Shown: piece after piece, positions 9,338 to 19,500 of the stretch | How the letters are laid out: every line of letters begins with the position of its first letter | Position numbering within the stretch: the first letter of the stretch is position 1 | Assembly: GCF_014873705.1 (NCBI RefSeq) | Contig: NZ_JADBDS010000002.1 | Span: forward strand, 310,001 to 374,000 | DNA length: 64,000 nt | Origin: Mycobacterium sp. OAS707 | GTDB taxonomy: Bacteria; Actinomycetota; Actinomycetes; Mycobacteriales; Mycobacteriaceae | Direction of reading: 5' to 3' | Made by a program: the position numbers and the translations under genes | Notes under the pieces: model-generated | What the model saw: the letters and a program-made list of their open reading frames with translations, nothing else | The model's database searches: none | What the model was told of the DNA's origin: nothing

Positions 9338-9954
9338 CCTCGCGGCCCGCGGTAGTCGACCATCGGCTCCTGCCTGAGTACCGCGCCGCCGGCGGTGATG
9401 CGCAACTCGGCCGGTGAAATCGAGTAGGTGACGCTCGCGTTCTGCGCAATGAACTCGTGGGTCGGAGTGGTATGAGCAGCGGTCTTGAGTACCGCATCAT
9501 CGCTGAGCCGCATGCCCCGGTAGCCGTAGCGACCCTCGCTGTCGCCACAGATCACCACAAGCGAACCCGGCGTTCGGCCGATCGCGATCGCGGTTTGGTT
9601 TCCATCGCATCGCGCACCGGTGTTGACGAAGCCTCTGTCGTCGACAGCGAACCGGACTCGCGTTGCGGGCGGTTGGATCGGCGGGCTGGGCGGTTCGGCC
9701 GCCGGTGGCGGCGGGTCGGCGGGCACGGTCGTCGAAGGCAAGGCGCTCGGCGGGGTGACCGTCCCGGGAGCTGCCCACTTCACGACGGCGCCGACCGAGA
9801 CGATCAGCGTCGCGAGCAGGACCGCCGATCCGCCGAGCGCCAGTCGCTTACGCAGTAGATGTCGACCGGGAGGAGGCTGCTTTCGGTGTCGGCCGCGGGT
9901 TCGGGAAGTGCGTGTCAGATACCCCGAGCTGGTGACCAAGGTCGCTCCCGTCAT
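9334..9954 (-). CDS. Membrane-anchored protein with proline-rich linker and extracytoplasmic domain
   Basis: 206 residues from the ATG at 9952-9954; the frame is open to 9996, but the first 14 residues there look unlikely. A basic cytoplasmic N terminus (RTSRTRGRHRK) is followed by one transmembrane helix (about residues 35-55, LALGGSAVLLATLIVSVGAVV). Then comes a proline/threonine linker (TVPADPPPPAAEPPSPPIQPP) and a globular domain with NTGARCDGNQTAIAIGRTPGSLVVICGDSEGRYGYRG. Its two cysteines probably form a disulfide. I recall similar C-terminal domains in mycobacterial proteins, some attached to Ser/Thr kinases, but cannot confirm that here. No catalytic motif is seen. It converges on the secreted-protein gene with a 4-base overlap. 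Confidence 0.65.
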   Translation of the reverse strand: MTGATLVTSSGYLTRTSRTRGRHRKQPPPGRHLLRKRLALGGSAVLLATLIVSVGAVVKWAAPGTVTPPSALPSTTVPADPPPPAAEPPSPPIQPPATRVRFAVDDRGFVNTGARCDGNQTAIAIGRTPGSLVVICGDSEGRYGYRGMRLSDDAVLKTAAHTTPTHEFIAQNASVTYSISPAELRITAGGAVLRQEPMVDYRGPRG

Positions 9955-10112
9955 GCAACTTCGTGCACTGGTTGTGCGGAACATTCTGCACGACAAGGCT
10001 TATAGGGAATGCCAAGGCCACCCGGTATTCGGCAGGCGCGAATCTTGTTGATTCACTGCGTAATTTGCTAGCTACGCTTTGACGGGGTCGCAAGTGTGGT
10101 TACGGTATCGGG

Positions 10113-10406
10113 GTGACCGTCTATGCCATGGCTGCGCTGAAGTTCACTGATCGCGATGCCTACGACCGCTACCAGGCGGCGTTCATGGAGGTCTTCCTGC
10201 GCTACTCGGGAACACTACTTGCGGCCGACGAGGCGCCACAGGTCATCGAAGGCGATTGGGACCGGGAAAAGGTCGTGTTGATGAGCTTCCCGCACGAGGA
10301 GGCGTTTCGCGAGTGGGCAGAATCGCCTGACTACCAACGTATTTCGGCAGACCGTCGCGCTGGCGCTGACACGGTGGTGGTGCTGGTGCAGGCTATCCGG
10401 GGATGA
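10113..10406 (+). CDS. DUF1330 domain protein
   Basis: 97 residues from a GTG at 10113. The dimeric alpha/beta-barrel (ferredoxin-like) DUF1330 pattern is clear: VYAMAALKFTDRDAYDRYQAAF, then YSGTLLAADEAPQVIEGDWDREKVVLMSFPHEEAFREW, ending SPDYQRISADRRAGADTVVVLVQ. The function of DUF1330 is unknown. The fold is shared with small monooxygenases and ligand-binding dimers. It stands alone and converges with yaaA, overlapping it by 14 bases. No signal peptide is present. Confidence 0.85.
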   Translation: MTVYAMAALKFTDRDAYDRYQAAFMEVFLRYSGTLLAADEAPQVIEGDWDREKVVLMSFPHEEAFREWAESPDYQRISADRRAGADTVVVLVQAIRG

Positions 10407-11139
10407 CTACGGTGAGCTCGTTGCCCTGACGCTCAACCCGCATTCCGGCTCGCCGAGCGACGGCGGCCACCTGCGCTGCGTCGTCGGGCTCGGACTTGGT
10501 CGTCGCCAATGCGCGGGCCAGTCGGCCCTTGTGCGCCTTGTTGAAATGGCTCACCACGCTGCGCGAGCCGTCGGCACGCTCGGCCAGCACGTCGACCTTG
10601 ACAGCACCGGGCAAGCGGCCGAGCGCGGCATACGAACCGGACCGCAGATCGACGACGAGCTCAGCAGACGCAAGGCGCGCGAGCACCGGCTCGAGCACGG
10701 GTCGCCATCGCGCGGCCAGCGTCGGCTGCCCTGGCAGCTTCGATGTCGCCGAAAGCCGATAGGCGGGCACTGGATCATCCGCGCGCAGTAGCCCGAATAA
10801 CGCAGAACCGACCGCGAGTCGAGTTCGGGCACGGGCCGCAGCGGCACCACGCAGTGATCCGATATCCAGTGCGTCGTAGAGCACGCCGGTGTAGCGACTG
10901 ATCGCGGGCATCGTCGGCGCAGTGCGCAGCACGGCGTTGCGCTCGATCTCGGCGTGCTGCGACGCGGAGATGCCGAGCGCCCGACGGCAGGCGTCATGGT
11001 CGGCTGCCAGCACGACGAGTTCGTCGATCAGCGCTTCACGCAATGGCCCGAGTTCGGGCGCACTGAGCGTCTCCAGCCGCAGGGGCGGGCCGTCACCTCC
11101 GACGTGCTTGGTCTCGGAGGGGGGCAGCAGCACGATCAC
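10393..11139 (-). CDS. yaaA: Peroxide stress protein YaaA (UPF0246)
   Basis: 248 residues, the normal length. Signature runs are the N-terminal MIVLLPPSETK, the central RYTGVLYDALD, YRLSATSKLPG, and the C-terminal SHFNKAHKGRLARAL. In E. coli, YaaA lowers free intracellular iron during peroxide stress and binds DNA; that role is carried over here only by homology. It is a soluble cytoplasmic protein. There is a 51-base gap downstream to the NlpC/P60-like gene on the same strand. The katG-furA oxidative-stress locus is in the same window, but 23 kb away and not linked. Confidence 0.88.
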   Translation of the reverse strand: MIVLLPPSETKHVGGDGPPLRLETLSAPELGPLREALIDELVVLAADHDACRRALGISASQHAEIERNAVLRTAPTMPAISRYTGVLYDALDIGSLRGAAAARARTRLAVGSALFGLLRADDPVPAYRLSATSKLPGQPTLAARWRPVLEPVLARLASAELVVDLRSGSYAALGRLPGAVKVDVLAERADGSRSVVSHFNKAHKGRLARALATTKSEPDDAAQVAAVARRAGMRVERQGNELTVVIPG

Positions 11140-11190
11140 GGTCGAGACGGTAGCCGAGGGCGGAAACCGTCACGAACGCCGAGTACTGCG

Positions 11191-11847
11191 TCAGGCCGGC
11201 GGCAGATCGGCGGGCGGCGGCGCGGAGGGATCGGCGGGCGGCGGCGGCGCGAACGGGTCGGCCGGGGGAGGCGGTGCCATCTCAGGAGCCGGGGCTTCCT
11301 GGGCCATCAACACGACCGGAGCCTCTGGGGCGGGCGGCGGCACCATCTCGGGCGAGGGCGGCATGAAAGGCATGCCATCGGGGGCGGCCATCGCGTCCGG
11401 CGCGGGCGGGGCGTCTTCGGGAGCGACCGGCAGATACATGTGGTGGCTGAACTGTCCCTGGAACGCGCCACCGCCGCCGATCCGCACGCCGCCGCCCTCA
11501 CCGGAGGAGACAGGGGTGCCGTCGGGCAGCGTGGCGGCGGTGTGCCCGCCGTTCCAGCCGACGTTGAGGGCGCCGGGCTGCGTGCCGTACTTGAAGCCGC
11601 GCGCGAGCAGAGCCCTCTCGATGTTGCCGGTGTTGAACCGGTCGCCGTAGATCGGCCGACCAGTTGCCGCATTAGCGACCCACGAAACCAAGCCCGAGCA
11701 GTCCGTGCCCCTGGGCGAGTCTCCGCCGGAGATGTACGGTGTGCCCGAAACCGAGCTCACAAGCGTCAACAGCGTTACGGTAGCAAACATGCGGCCGGAC
11801 GCTACTAGAGGTTTTTGTAACGCACCAAAATCTGTGATGCCCTTCAC
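11191..11847 (-). CDS. NlpC/P60-like peptidase-fold protein with Pro-rich tail, similar to phage tape-measure endopeptidase domains
   Basis: 218 residues from a GTG at 11845-11847; an ATG at 11788-11790 (MFATVTLLTLVSSVSG) is an alternative that would put a short hydrophobic segment at the very N terminus. The core reads YISGGDSPRGTDCSGLVSWVANAATG, with the DCSGL cysteine as presumed nucleophile. RFNTGN and GWNGGHTAATLPDGTPVSSG follow, whose His is the likely second catalytic residue. This layout matches the peptidoglycan-hydrolase domain at the end of many mycobacteriophage tape-measure proteins more than the Rip-type enzymes. The last ~90 residues are Pro/Ala-rich (PPPPADPFAPPPPADPS). A secreted or wall-associated role is likely but unproven. 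Confidence 0.6.
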   Translation of the reverse strand: MKGITDFGALQKPLVASGRMFATVTLLTLVSSVSGTPYISGGDSPRGTDCSGLVSWVANAATGRPIYGDRFNTGNIERALLARGFKYGTQPGALNVGWNGGHTAATLPDGTPVSSGEGGGVRIGGGGAFQGQFSHHMYLPVAPEDAPPAPDAMAAPDGMPFMPPSPEMVPPPAPEAPVVLMAQEAPAPEMAPPPPADPFAPPPPADPSAPPPADLPPA

Positions 11848-12312
11848 AACTCGCAGTTGGAGCGGGCCAGTTCACGAAATGTCACGGACTGCTAAGTGAA
11901 CCAATCCGACAGCGCCGCTTCAGATTTCATACGAACATGCTGGTAGTCGCAGGTAGTTACACGCGCAATCACCTTTGTGCGACAGACATATAGATGTGCA
12001 AGCGTTGCGAATTCGTAGTCGATGCGCATCGGAAGAGGTACGTCGAACACGGCTGATGAGTGGCCGGTATCACATTTCAAGATCGTAAAATGTGGCCTGG
12101 GCCACAGCCGAAAGTCGTTTGAAATCGCGATCTAGCGGTACACCAGCGATACCGCAGGTATCACAGTGCGCCTGACAGCTTCCCGGACAAAGACTGGGAA
12201 TGGGCCAATACCAGACATTTACATTGTCAATTCGATGTATTCGTATTCAAACATGCTGTTGCACAGCCAAATACATCCCGTTGCAAGTGAAACCTACTGC
12301 GCTGCAGCAGAT
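11848..12312. other. 465-base non-coding gap, AT-richer than its flanks
   Basis: No convincing gene is seen; the short frames here lack coding character. It follows the stop of the phosphodiesterase-like gene and precedes the NlpC/P60-like gene, both on the minus strand, so it should hold the promoter of the latter. The one structured element I see is the palindrome at 12091-12106. Base composition is visibly less GC-rich than in neighbouring genes, with repeated TTCATAC, TATTC and ACATTT tracts. Confidence 0.5.
12091..12106. promoter_or_regulatory. Perfect 7+7 palindrome, possible operator
   Basis: TGTGGCC and GGCCACA are exact inverted repeats separated by TG. The site sits about 245 bases upstream of the NlpC/P60-like start, in a gene-free AT-rich stretch. 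The shape fits a dimeric regulator site; no regulator gene is adjacent, so this is only a candidate. Confidence 0.3.
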
Positions 12313-13503
12313 TTACTGATCGTTATACGCAAGTAGCAGAGGCACGCGCTGCTCGGCCGTCGTCAGCGAACCATGCTGACCAATCAGTGCCGACAACAGT
12401 GGCTCCGCGGTCCGCCGCATGATGCCCGCGGTGCCGCGCGCTGCGGCGACAACGTCGCCGATGCGGAACCGCGCGGCGGCGCCGACTCGGTCGCCGAACC
12501 ATCCCGCGGCGATCGCTTCGTCGCGGGACGCCACCCATGCCCGCTGTCCCAACGTCTCTCGCCACGCGGAGAGCACCGCGTCCACCGCCCCGTCGGCAAC
12601 GTAAACGTGTCGAGCGCGCGGCTCGCCGGCGATGGCGTCGACGCCGTCCAGCATCGGCTCGCAGGCGTCGACATCGACAACCTCCGAAGCGTCGATCGAC
12701 ACCATTCCGTGGTCGGCGACGACTGCGAGCAAACCGCCGCGCGGCAGTCCCTCCACGATCGACTCCACCAGCCGGTCCACCTGGCGCAGCTGCATCCGCC
12801 ATGCCGACGAGCCGGGGCCGTAGACGTGTCCGAGCAGGTCGAGCTCCGAGTGATAGCCGTAGCAGAAGCCGCCATCGGCGACCGCGGAGCGCACGCAGGC
12901 GGCCAAATCGCCCAGTGCGTGCACGCCGACATAACGGCCGCCGCGCAGCACGGCCCGGGTCAGCCCGGAGCCGCTGAATTCCGAGCCGGAGATGACGCTG
13001 ACCGCGATCCCGGTCGCGGCGGCCCGCTCGAATGTCGTCGGCATCGGTTGGACCTGCTCAGGCGGGAATTTCTCGCGCAGATCACGCCCGGTCGGATGCG
13101 GTCGCCAGCCGAGGGCGTTGATCACGTCGGTACCTGGCAGCCGAAACGAGAGCCCGACCATCCCGTGCTCGCCCGAGCGAGCGCCGGTGCCAACTGCCGC
13201 CAGCCCGGCCGCGGTCGTGGACGGGAATCCGACCTGAAGTGTCCGCCCGCGCAGAGCAGCCAGCACAGGTGCGTCTGCGGCGTAGGTGTCCAGCAGTTCG
13301 GCTCCGAGTCCGTCGACGAGCAGCACGCACGCGCCTGCCACCTCACCGGGCAGTGGGATCGAGCCGTCGAATCCCGCGACGCCCATCGCGGCCAGCACCG
13401 ACGGCACAACGTCTGCCAGGTGGGGAAGGTCGGGATCCGGTGTGGGCAGGTCCACAGCGCGAGCCTCCCACACCTCGGCGCCCTCCATCCTCGTGTCGCC
13501 CAC
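12313..13503 (-). CDS. Alkaline-phosphatase-superfamily nucleotide pyrophosphatase/phosphodiesterase-like protein
   Basis: 396 residues. The alkaline phosphatase superfamily metal-site motifs appear in order: ACVLLVDGLGAELL (first metal Asp), GFPSTTAAGLAAVGTG (catalytic Thr in PSTT), YGYHSELDLLGHVYG (Asp/His ligands) and LLAVVADHGMVSID (Asp-His ligands). These predict a two-zinc phosphodiesterase or phosphatase. Substrate is unknown; NPP-type enzymes cut nucleotide pyrophosphates, and mycobacterial relatives are unassigned. There is no obvious signal peptide: the N terminus is acidic (GDTRMEGAEVWEARAVDL), so it may act in the cytoplasm. It is divergent from the giant regulator gene, with an 86-base gap between starts. 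Confidence 0.82.
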   Translation of the reverse strand: MGDTRMEGAEVWEARAVDLPTPDPDLPHLADVVPSVLAAMGVAGFDGSIPLPGEVAGACVLLVDGLGAELLDTYAADAPVLAALRGRTLQVGFPSTTAAGLAAVGTGARSGEHGMVGLSFRLPGTDVINALGWRPHPTGRDLREKFPPEQVQPMPTTFERAAATGIAVSVISGSEFSGSGLTRAVLRGGRYVGVHALGDLAACVRSAVADGGFCYGYHSELDLLGHVYGPGSSAWRMQLRQVDRLVESIVEGLPRGGLLAVVADHGMVSIDASEVVDVDACEPMLDGVDAIAGEPRARHVYVADGAVDAVLSAWRETLGQRAWVASRDEAIAAGWFGDRVGAAARFRIGDVVAAARGTAGIMRRTAEPLLSALIGQHGSLTTAEQRVPLLLAYNDQ

Positions 13504-13589
13504 GCGACGCAGTGCTCCGACATCGGCCGGATGTTTGACAACTCAACAAAACTCCTCCGGCCGGGCCTTTACTGCTTCTTGACCACGCG

Positions 13590-16500
13590 TTGAATCGCCC
13601 TTCTGACGATGGTCACGTGACTACGCTTCAAACGGTGGAGCTGGGGGTTCTGGGGACTCTGCAAGTCCGGCAGTATGGCCTGCCGGTCGCCATTCCCGGC
13701 GCCAAGCCCCGCGCCATTTTGACGATGCTCGGACTGCACGGCGGTGGCGTCGTCTCAGCAGACACACTCGTGGAACTCCTGTGGGGCGACGATCCGCCAC
13801 GCACCGCCGCCAAGGCACTGCAGACCCACATCTCCTCGCTGCGGCGCACCCTTGGTGACGGCTTCGTGCTGACCGAGGGTGCCGGCTGGGTGCTCAACAC
13901 CACCGAGACTGATGCCACGCGTTACAAGCTGGCCGCCAGGCTGGGCCGCGACGCGGTGGCCGCTGGAGACCCGACTCAAGCGATCGCCCGCTTCGACGAG
14001 GCGCTGGCACTCTGGCGCGGTGTCCCCGAACTGCCCGATGGCCCGCGGGGTGTATCGGAGAAAACACGATGGATCGAGGGCCACGCGGCCCTCGTGGAAG
14101 ACCGCGCCGATGCACTGCTTGCGACGGGCCGTGCAGCAGAGATCATCGGTGAACTCGAAGCTGCCGTGGCAGACGCACCGCTTCGTGAAAGGCGTTGGGG
14201 CCAGCTGATGCTCGCCCTCTACCGCGCAGGCAGGCAAGGGGAGGCGCTTGGCGCTTACCAACGCGCACGATCCCTGCTGGCCGACGAGTTGGGCGTCGAC
14301 CCCGGACCGGAGTTGCGTCGGCTAGAGGCCGCCATCATCACGCAGGATTCCGCATTGGAAGTCCCTGTGTCACAGCAACTCTCGGCGGTTACCCGGACGG
14401 TGACCTTCTTACTCACCGATATCGAGGGGTCGACCGCCGCGTGGGAGGCGGACGCCGAAGCGATGGCGGCGGCACTCGCGAGACACGACGAGATCGTCGA
14501 ACAGGTTGTCACGGCGCGGGGCGGGCGTCTCATCAAGACGCGCGGTGAGGGCGACGCAACGTTCTCGGTCTTCGACCGGCCCTCGGCGGCCGCGACTGCC
14601 GCGATCGACTTGCAGGAAGCGATCTCTCACGAACCGTGGGAGTTGGCAGAGCCCATGCGCATCCGCATAGCGCTGCACACCGGCGAGGTCGAGCTGCGCA
14701 ACGGCGACTACTTCGGCCGGGCGGTCAACCGGGCGGCCCGACTGCGGTCGCTGGCGGCCGGGGGCCAAATTCTATGTTCAGGCGCGACCGCCGAACTCGT
14801 CGTCGACTCGCTTCGAGACGACGTCGTGCTGGCCGACCTCGGGACGCGTCAGCTCAAGAACCTTGCCCGCCCCGAACACGTCTTCGAACTTCGGCTGGAT
14901 GCCGCTGACGAATCCCGCGCTTCCGCAACGGATACACCTATCGAACGGCCGGCCCTGCCAGCCGTTTTGGCCGGCTCCGGGCCGTTCGTCGGGCGGGCCA
15001 GCGAACTCGAGCAGCTGCTGTCGATTTGGCAGGCCACACTTGCCGCCGGCACGCGCGCGGTGATGATCGCCGGAGAGCCCGGCGTAGGTAAGACACGTTT
15101 GGCCGGTGAATGGTCCCGCCACGCTTACGACGGAGGTGCCGTCGTCCTCTACGGCCGTTGCGATGAGGACCTCGGCGCGCCGTACCAGCCGTTCGCGGAA
15201 GCCCTGCGTGCGGTCGTACCTAGTCTCGGCGCCAACCGAATTCGCGGGTTGCGCGGTGTCGAAGCACTGCTTCCACTGGTGCCGGCACTGAGCGAGTTGT
15301 TACCCGATCTGGCGGCGCCGCCGCATGCTGACGCAGACACCGAACGCTACGCGCTCTTCGATGCAGTCGTCGCACTGTTGGGCGTTGCCTCAGACGCCGC
15401 GCCAGTGGTGCTGGTCCTCGATGACCTCCATTGGGCGGCCAAGCCCACGCTTCTACTGTTACGGCATCTCCTTCGCTTCGGCGAGCACGCCCGCGTTCAG
15501 ATCGTCGGCACGTACCGAAGTACCGATCTCGACCGTTCCCATCCGCTGGCGGCCATGCTTGCCGACCTGCACCGCGACGGGTCCGATAATCGCCTTCAGT
15601 TGCGCGGGCTGGACGAGGACGATGTGAGCGCCTATGTTGCCGAAGCCGGGTACGACGATGAGGAGCTGGCCCGGGCGTTGGCGACCGTCACCGGCGGCAA
15701 TCCTTTCTTCCTCATCGAGGCGCTGCGTCATGTTCACGAAAGTGGCGGGCGTTGGGACCCAAGCACTTTGCCGCAAGGCGTTCGAGAAGCTGTAAGCCGC
15801 AGACTTTCTCGGTTGCCGGAGGGAACGAACAAGGCCCTGGCGGCTGCCGCGGTGGTGGGCAGCCGGTTTGCCCTGGATCTGGTAGAGCGCGTGGTCGGGG
15901 ATGATCTCGTCGACGCTTTCGACGAAGCGTCCAAAGCAGGCATCGTCATCGAAGAATCGGGCGGCCATTACCGTTTCAATCACGCCCTCGTCCGGCAGTC
16001 GCTGATCGCCGAATTGGCATCGGTGCGCCGTATGCGATTGCACCAGCGCATCGCGGCGACGCTGGAAGCCGAGTCCGGCCCCGACGACGAACGACTGGCC
16101 GAATTGGCGTACCACTACTTCGAATGTGCGTGGGCGGGAAACGCCGCGAAGGCCGTCGAGTATTGCAGGCGTGCAGCGGAGCAGGCGATGGCCCGCCTCG
16201 CTTACGAAGGCGCGGCTGACCTGTACGACCGGGCGCTGCACGCGCTCGAGGAGCTTGATGACGAGCTGCCCGACCGGGATGACCAGCAGGCCGAACTGTT
16301 GGTGGCGCGATGTGAGGCGCTGTTGGCAGCGGGCGATGTTGCGTCGGCGGCAGGCGCGGTATCGCAACTGCAAGAAGCCGCAGGCGATTCGGCCAGGCTC
16401 ACGGCGTGGGGCACCTGTTTCGATGGCCAACTATCGATGCTCACCCATCCCGAGCGCCTGGACGACATCGAATCCGCGCTTGCCGTCGCCGCCGAGGAAC

Positions 16501-19500
16501 TGGCCAGACTGGACGACGCGGCGGGGGAGGCCAAGGCCCACACCGTTCGCGCCGGATGCTTGGCACGCCTCGGTCGCATTGGGGACAGCGAAATGGCGCT
16601 GGATCACGCGCTGACCGCCGCGCGCCGCGCCCGTGACCACCGACGCGTGAACGCGGTACTGGCCGGGGCGCCACTAGCTGCGTTATGGGGTCCAAACCCG
16701 GTGCCGCGCGCGGGTGGACGGTGTCTCGATGTGGTGCGGCTGCTTCGCATCACGACGGGATCGGCCGTCGTCGAGGCAACGTCGACGCGATGCCAGGGCG
16801 TGCTTGACGCATTTCGAGGTCGCCCCGAGGCCGGCCGTCGCCTGATCGACTCGGCCCGGCGCGCGTTGAACGACCTTGGCATGCGCCACGCGTTACTCGA
16901 GGTCGAACAGTTCGCAGGCATAGTCGAACTGGTAGCCGACGAGCCCGCGTCTGCCGAGACGCACCTACGGCAGGCCTACGACGGATTCCGGCGCATGCGC
17001 CTCGATGCGGATACAGCCGAGACCGCCGCTTTGTTGGCGCGCGCTTGTCTGCTTCTCGATAGAGACGGCGACGCCGACGAATTATGCACGGAGAGTGAAC
17101 GTCTCGCCGGGCATGCGCTGAAAGCATCGATGACCTGGCGTACGGTTCGGGCTCAGCTGTTGGCGCGAAACGGTGCTCACGACGCGGCCCGGCAGGTGGC
17201 CCAGGAGGCGGTCGCTATCGCTGCGGGCACCGACGCTCTGGTCGACCACGGCGATGCCTGCCTGGCGCTGGCCACAGTGTTGGATATCGTCGGCGACCTC
17301 GCCGGTGCACAAGCGGCCGCCACGCAGGCTGCCGAGTTGTATGAGCGCAAAGGCGCAGCGGCACTTGCCGACAAGGCCCGCCGCCTTCTCAGCGGACGTG
17401 ACGTTCTGGCGCTCGCGCCCACCCTCGAAGCTCCGGCCGTGAAGCTCGACAACCTTTGCGTCCGGGTGATGCATGAGGTGGAAGCTGCCTTCGAGCGCGA
17501 GGACTGGGACGAATGCGAGAAAACGTTTGCGCCCGACGTCTTCGTCGAGAGTCGCCGCAAGGTGGTCGGCTTCACCCAGAACGATCTTCGGCCGGGTGAC
17601 TGGCCACGAGTTGCCAGACATCTTCGCGAAGGATGGGCGTGGCAGCGATGGGCAGTCATCGCCGTCCGAGGCGAGCGCCTGGCCCTCACTCGACTCGACC
17701 TCGGCACCGACGATGCGAGCCCGGGAGCGCCGCACGAGGAGATGCTCTTGTTGTGCGGTCTCGACGAAGACGGTCAGATCGCGCTGCAGGTGATGTTCGA
17801 TGTCGATGACATCGACGCTGCGATGGCCGAACTCGAATCCGCGCATGCGCGGTTTGAGGCCGCACGTCCACGGGCGTTGCTCGAAAATGCAGCGAGCCAA
17901 GTGGACGAACGCTTCTGGAGATACTTCCCGGCCCGCGATTGGGACACCATGGCGGAGATTCTGAGCGATGACTTTTCGCTTGATGATCGTCGTCGCACAG
18001 TGAGCGCCGGCGTCCGGCAGGGTCGCGATACCGAAATCGAGAACCTCAAGGCCATGGCCGATCTCGCCGACAGTGGGAACGTAACGTGCAATATCATTGC
18101 CACCCGCGGTGACCGCCTCGCCCTCCGTGTTCTTCGTTTCTCGGAGCAGGACCGACAGCGCGAGAGCTTCTGCAACGAGATGGTCGGCGTAGTCGAAATC
18201 GACGCCGACAACCGGCTTGCGTCGCACGTCGTGTTTGACCTCGACGACTTCGACGCTGCCTTCAACGAGCTCGATGCTCGCTATCTCGCCGGTGAGGCGG
18301 CACCGTACGCAGACGCCTGGCAGAGCGTGATGGATACGCTTGGTGAGGTGAATCGTCACGAGCTGGGGCCCATCATGGGCGGGCTCAGGTACGTCGATCA
18401 TCGCCGGATTTCGTTCGGCTCTAATGACTTCGGGCGGGCGGTTGAGGAGCTGTGGGCACTCGTGCCCGATGCCCGGTATCGAGTGACGGCAATACATGCG
18501 CTTGACGCGCACGGCACCGTCGCCAGCCTCGTCATCGAAGGCACCGACACTCGTGGGAATGAACTGCAGTGGCCTCGAATCGTTGCGCTTGTTCCCGAGG
18601 AACAGCGGATGGACGTATACGAAGAGAACGACCTCGACGCGGCGCTCGCCACGTTTGAACGGTTCAGCCATCCGACGACGCGCCTGCAGAATGCAGCAAG
18701 CCGAGCGTACGAGCGCGCGAAGAACGGCCTTGCGACCCGCGACTGGGCTGCGATTGCCGAAATCCTCGCCGCCGGTGTCGCTACCGAGGACCGTCGTCGA
18801 GTGGTGAATGCCGGCCGCCGGCAGGGAAAGGATGCAGCCCTCGCCGAATTCCGCGCCACCGCCGAAGTCATACAGAACTGGACGTCACAGGTCATTGCGA
18901 CCAGGGGCGAGCGACTCGTGCTCAATCGTGCACAAGTCTCCGGTTTAGGTGTGGGTCCGGAGACATTCCGCGTCGACGTCCTCGACGTAATTGAGACCGA
19001 CGACGACGGGCTTGCTGTCGGCCGAATCGTCTTCGATCCGGACGATTTCGAAGATGCGCTTGCAGAACTCGACGCACGCTACCTCACCGGCGAAGCTGCG
19101 GCTCACGCCCGCGTCTGGTCGCTCATAACGCAACGCCATGCCGCGGCACTGCATCGACACGAAATACACCCGACCCCGGCCGACTTCATCAACATCGACC
19201 ACCGTCGCGGAATCGCATTCGCGCCAGGGGACCTTGTGGCGTACATCCGCGCCGCCTGGGATCAGATTCCGGATCTCGGCTTCTTCATCGAGGCTGTGCA
19301 TCGGCTAAGCGACCTCGGGACCGTCTACACCCTGGTGTTGAGCGGAACCTCACGCGAGGGCTTGCACGCCGAGTGGCGGATCGTCGAAATGGTCACAGTC
19401 CAAGGTGATTTGATCGATCGCACCGAAATTTTCGACGAGACCGACCTCGACATTGCGTTCGCGACGTTCGATCAGCTCAAGCCTCCGCCACCACGCGACC

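Noticed and set aside
13535..13573. TTGACA at 13535 as a promoter for the giant gene
   Set aside because: No -10 box lies at 16-19 bases; the nearest candidate, TTTACT at 13568, is 27 bases away.
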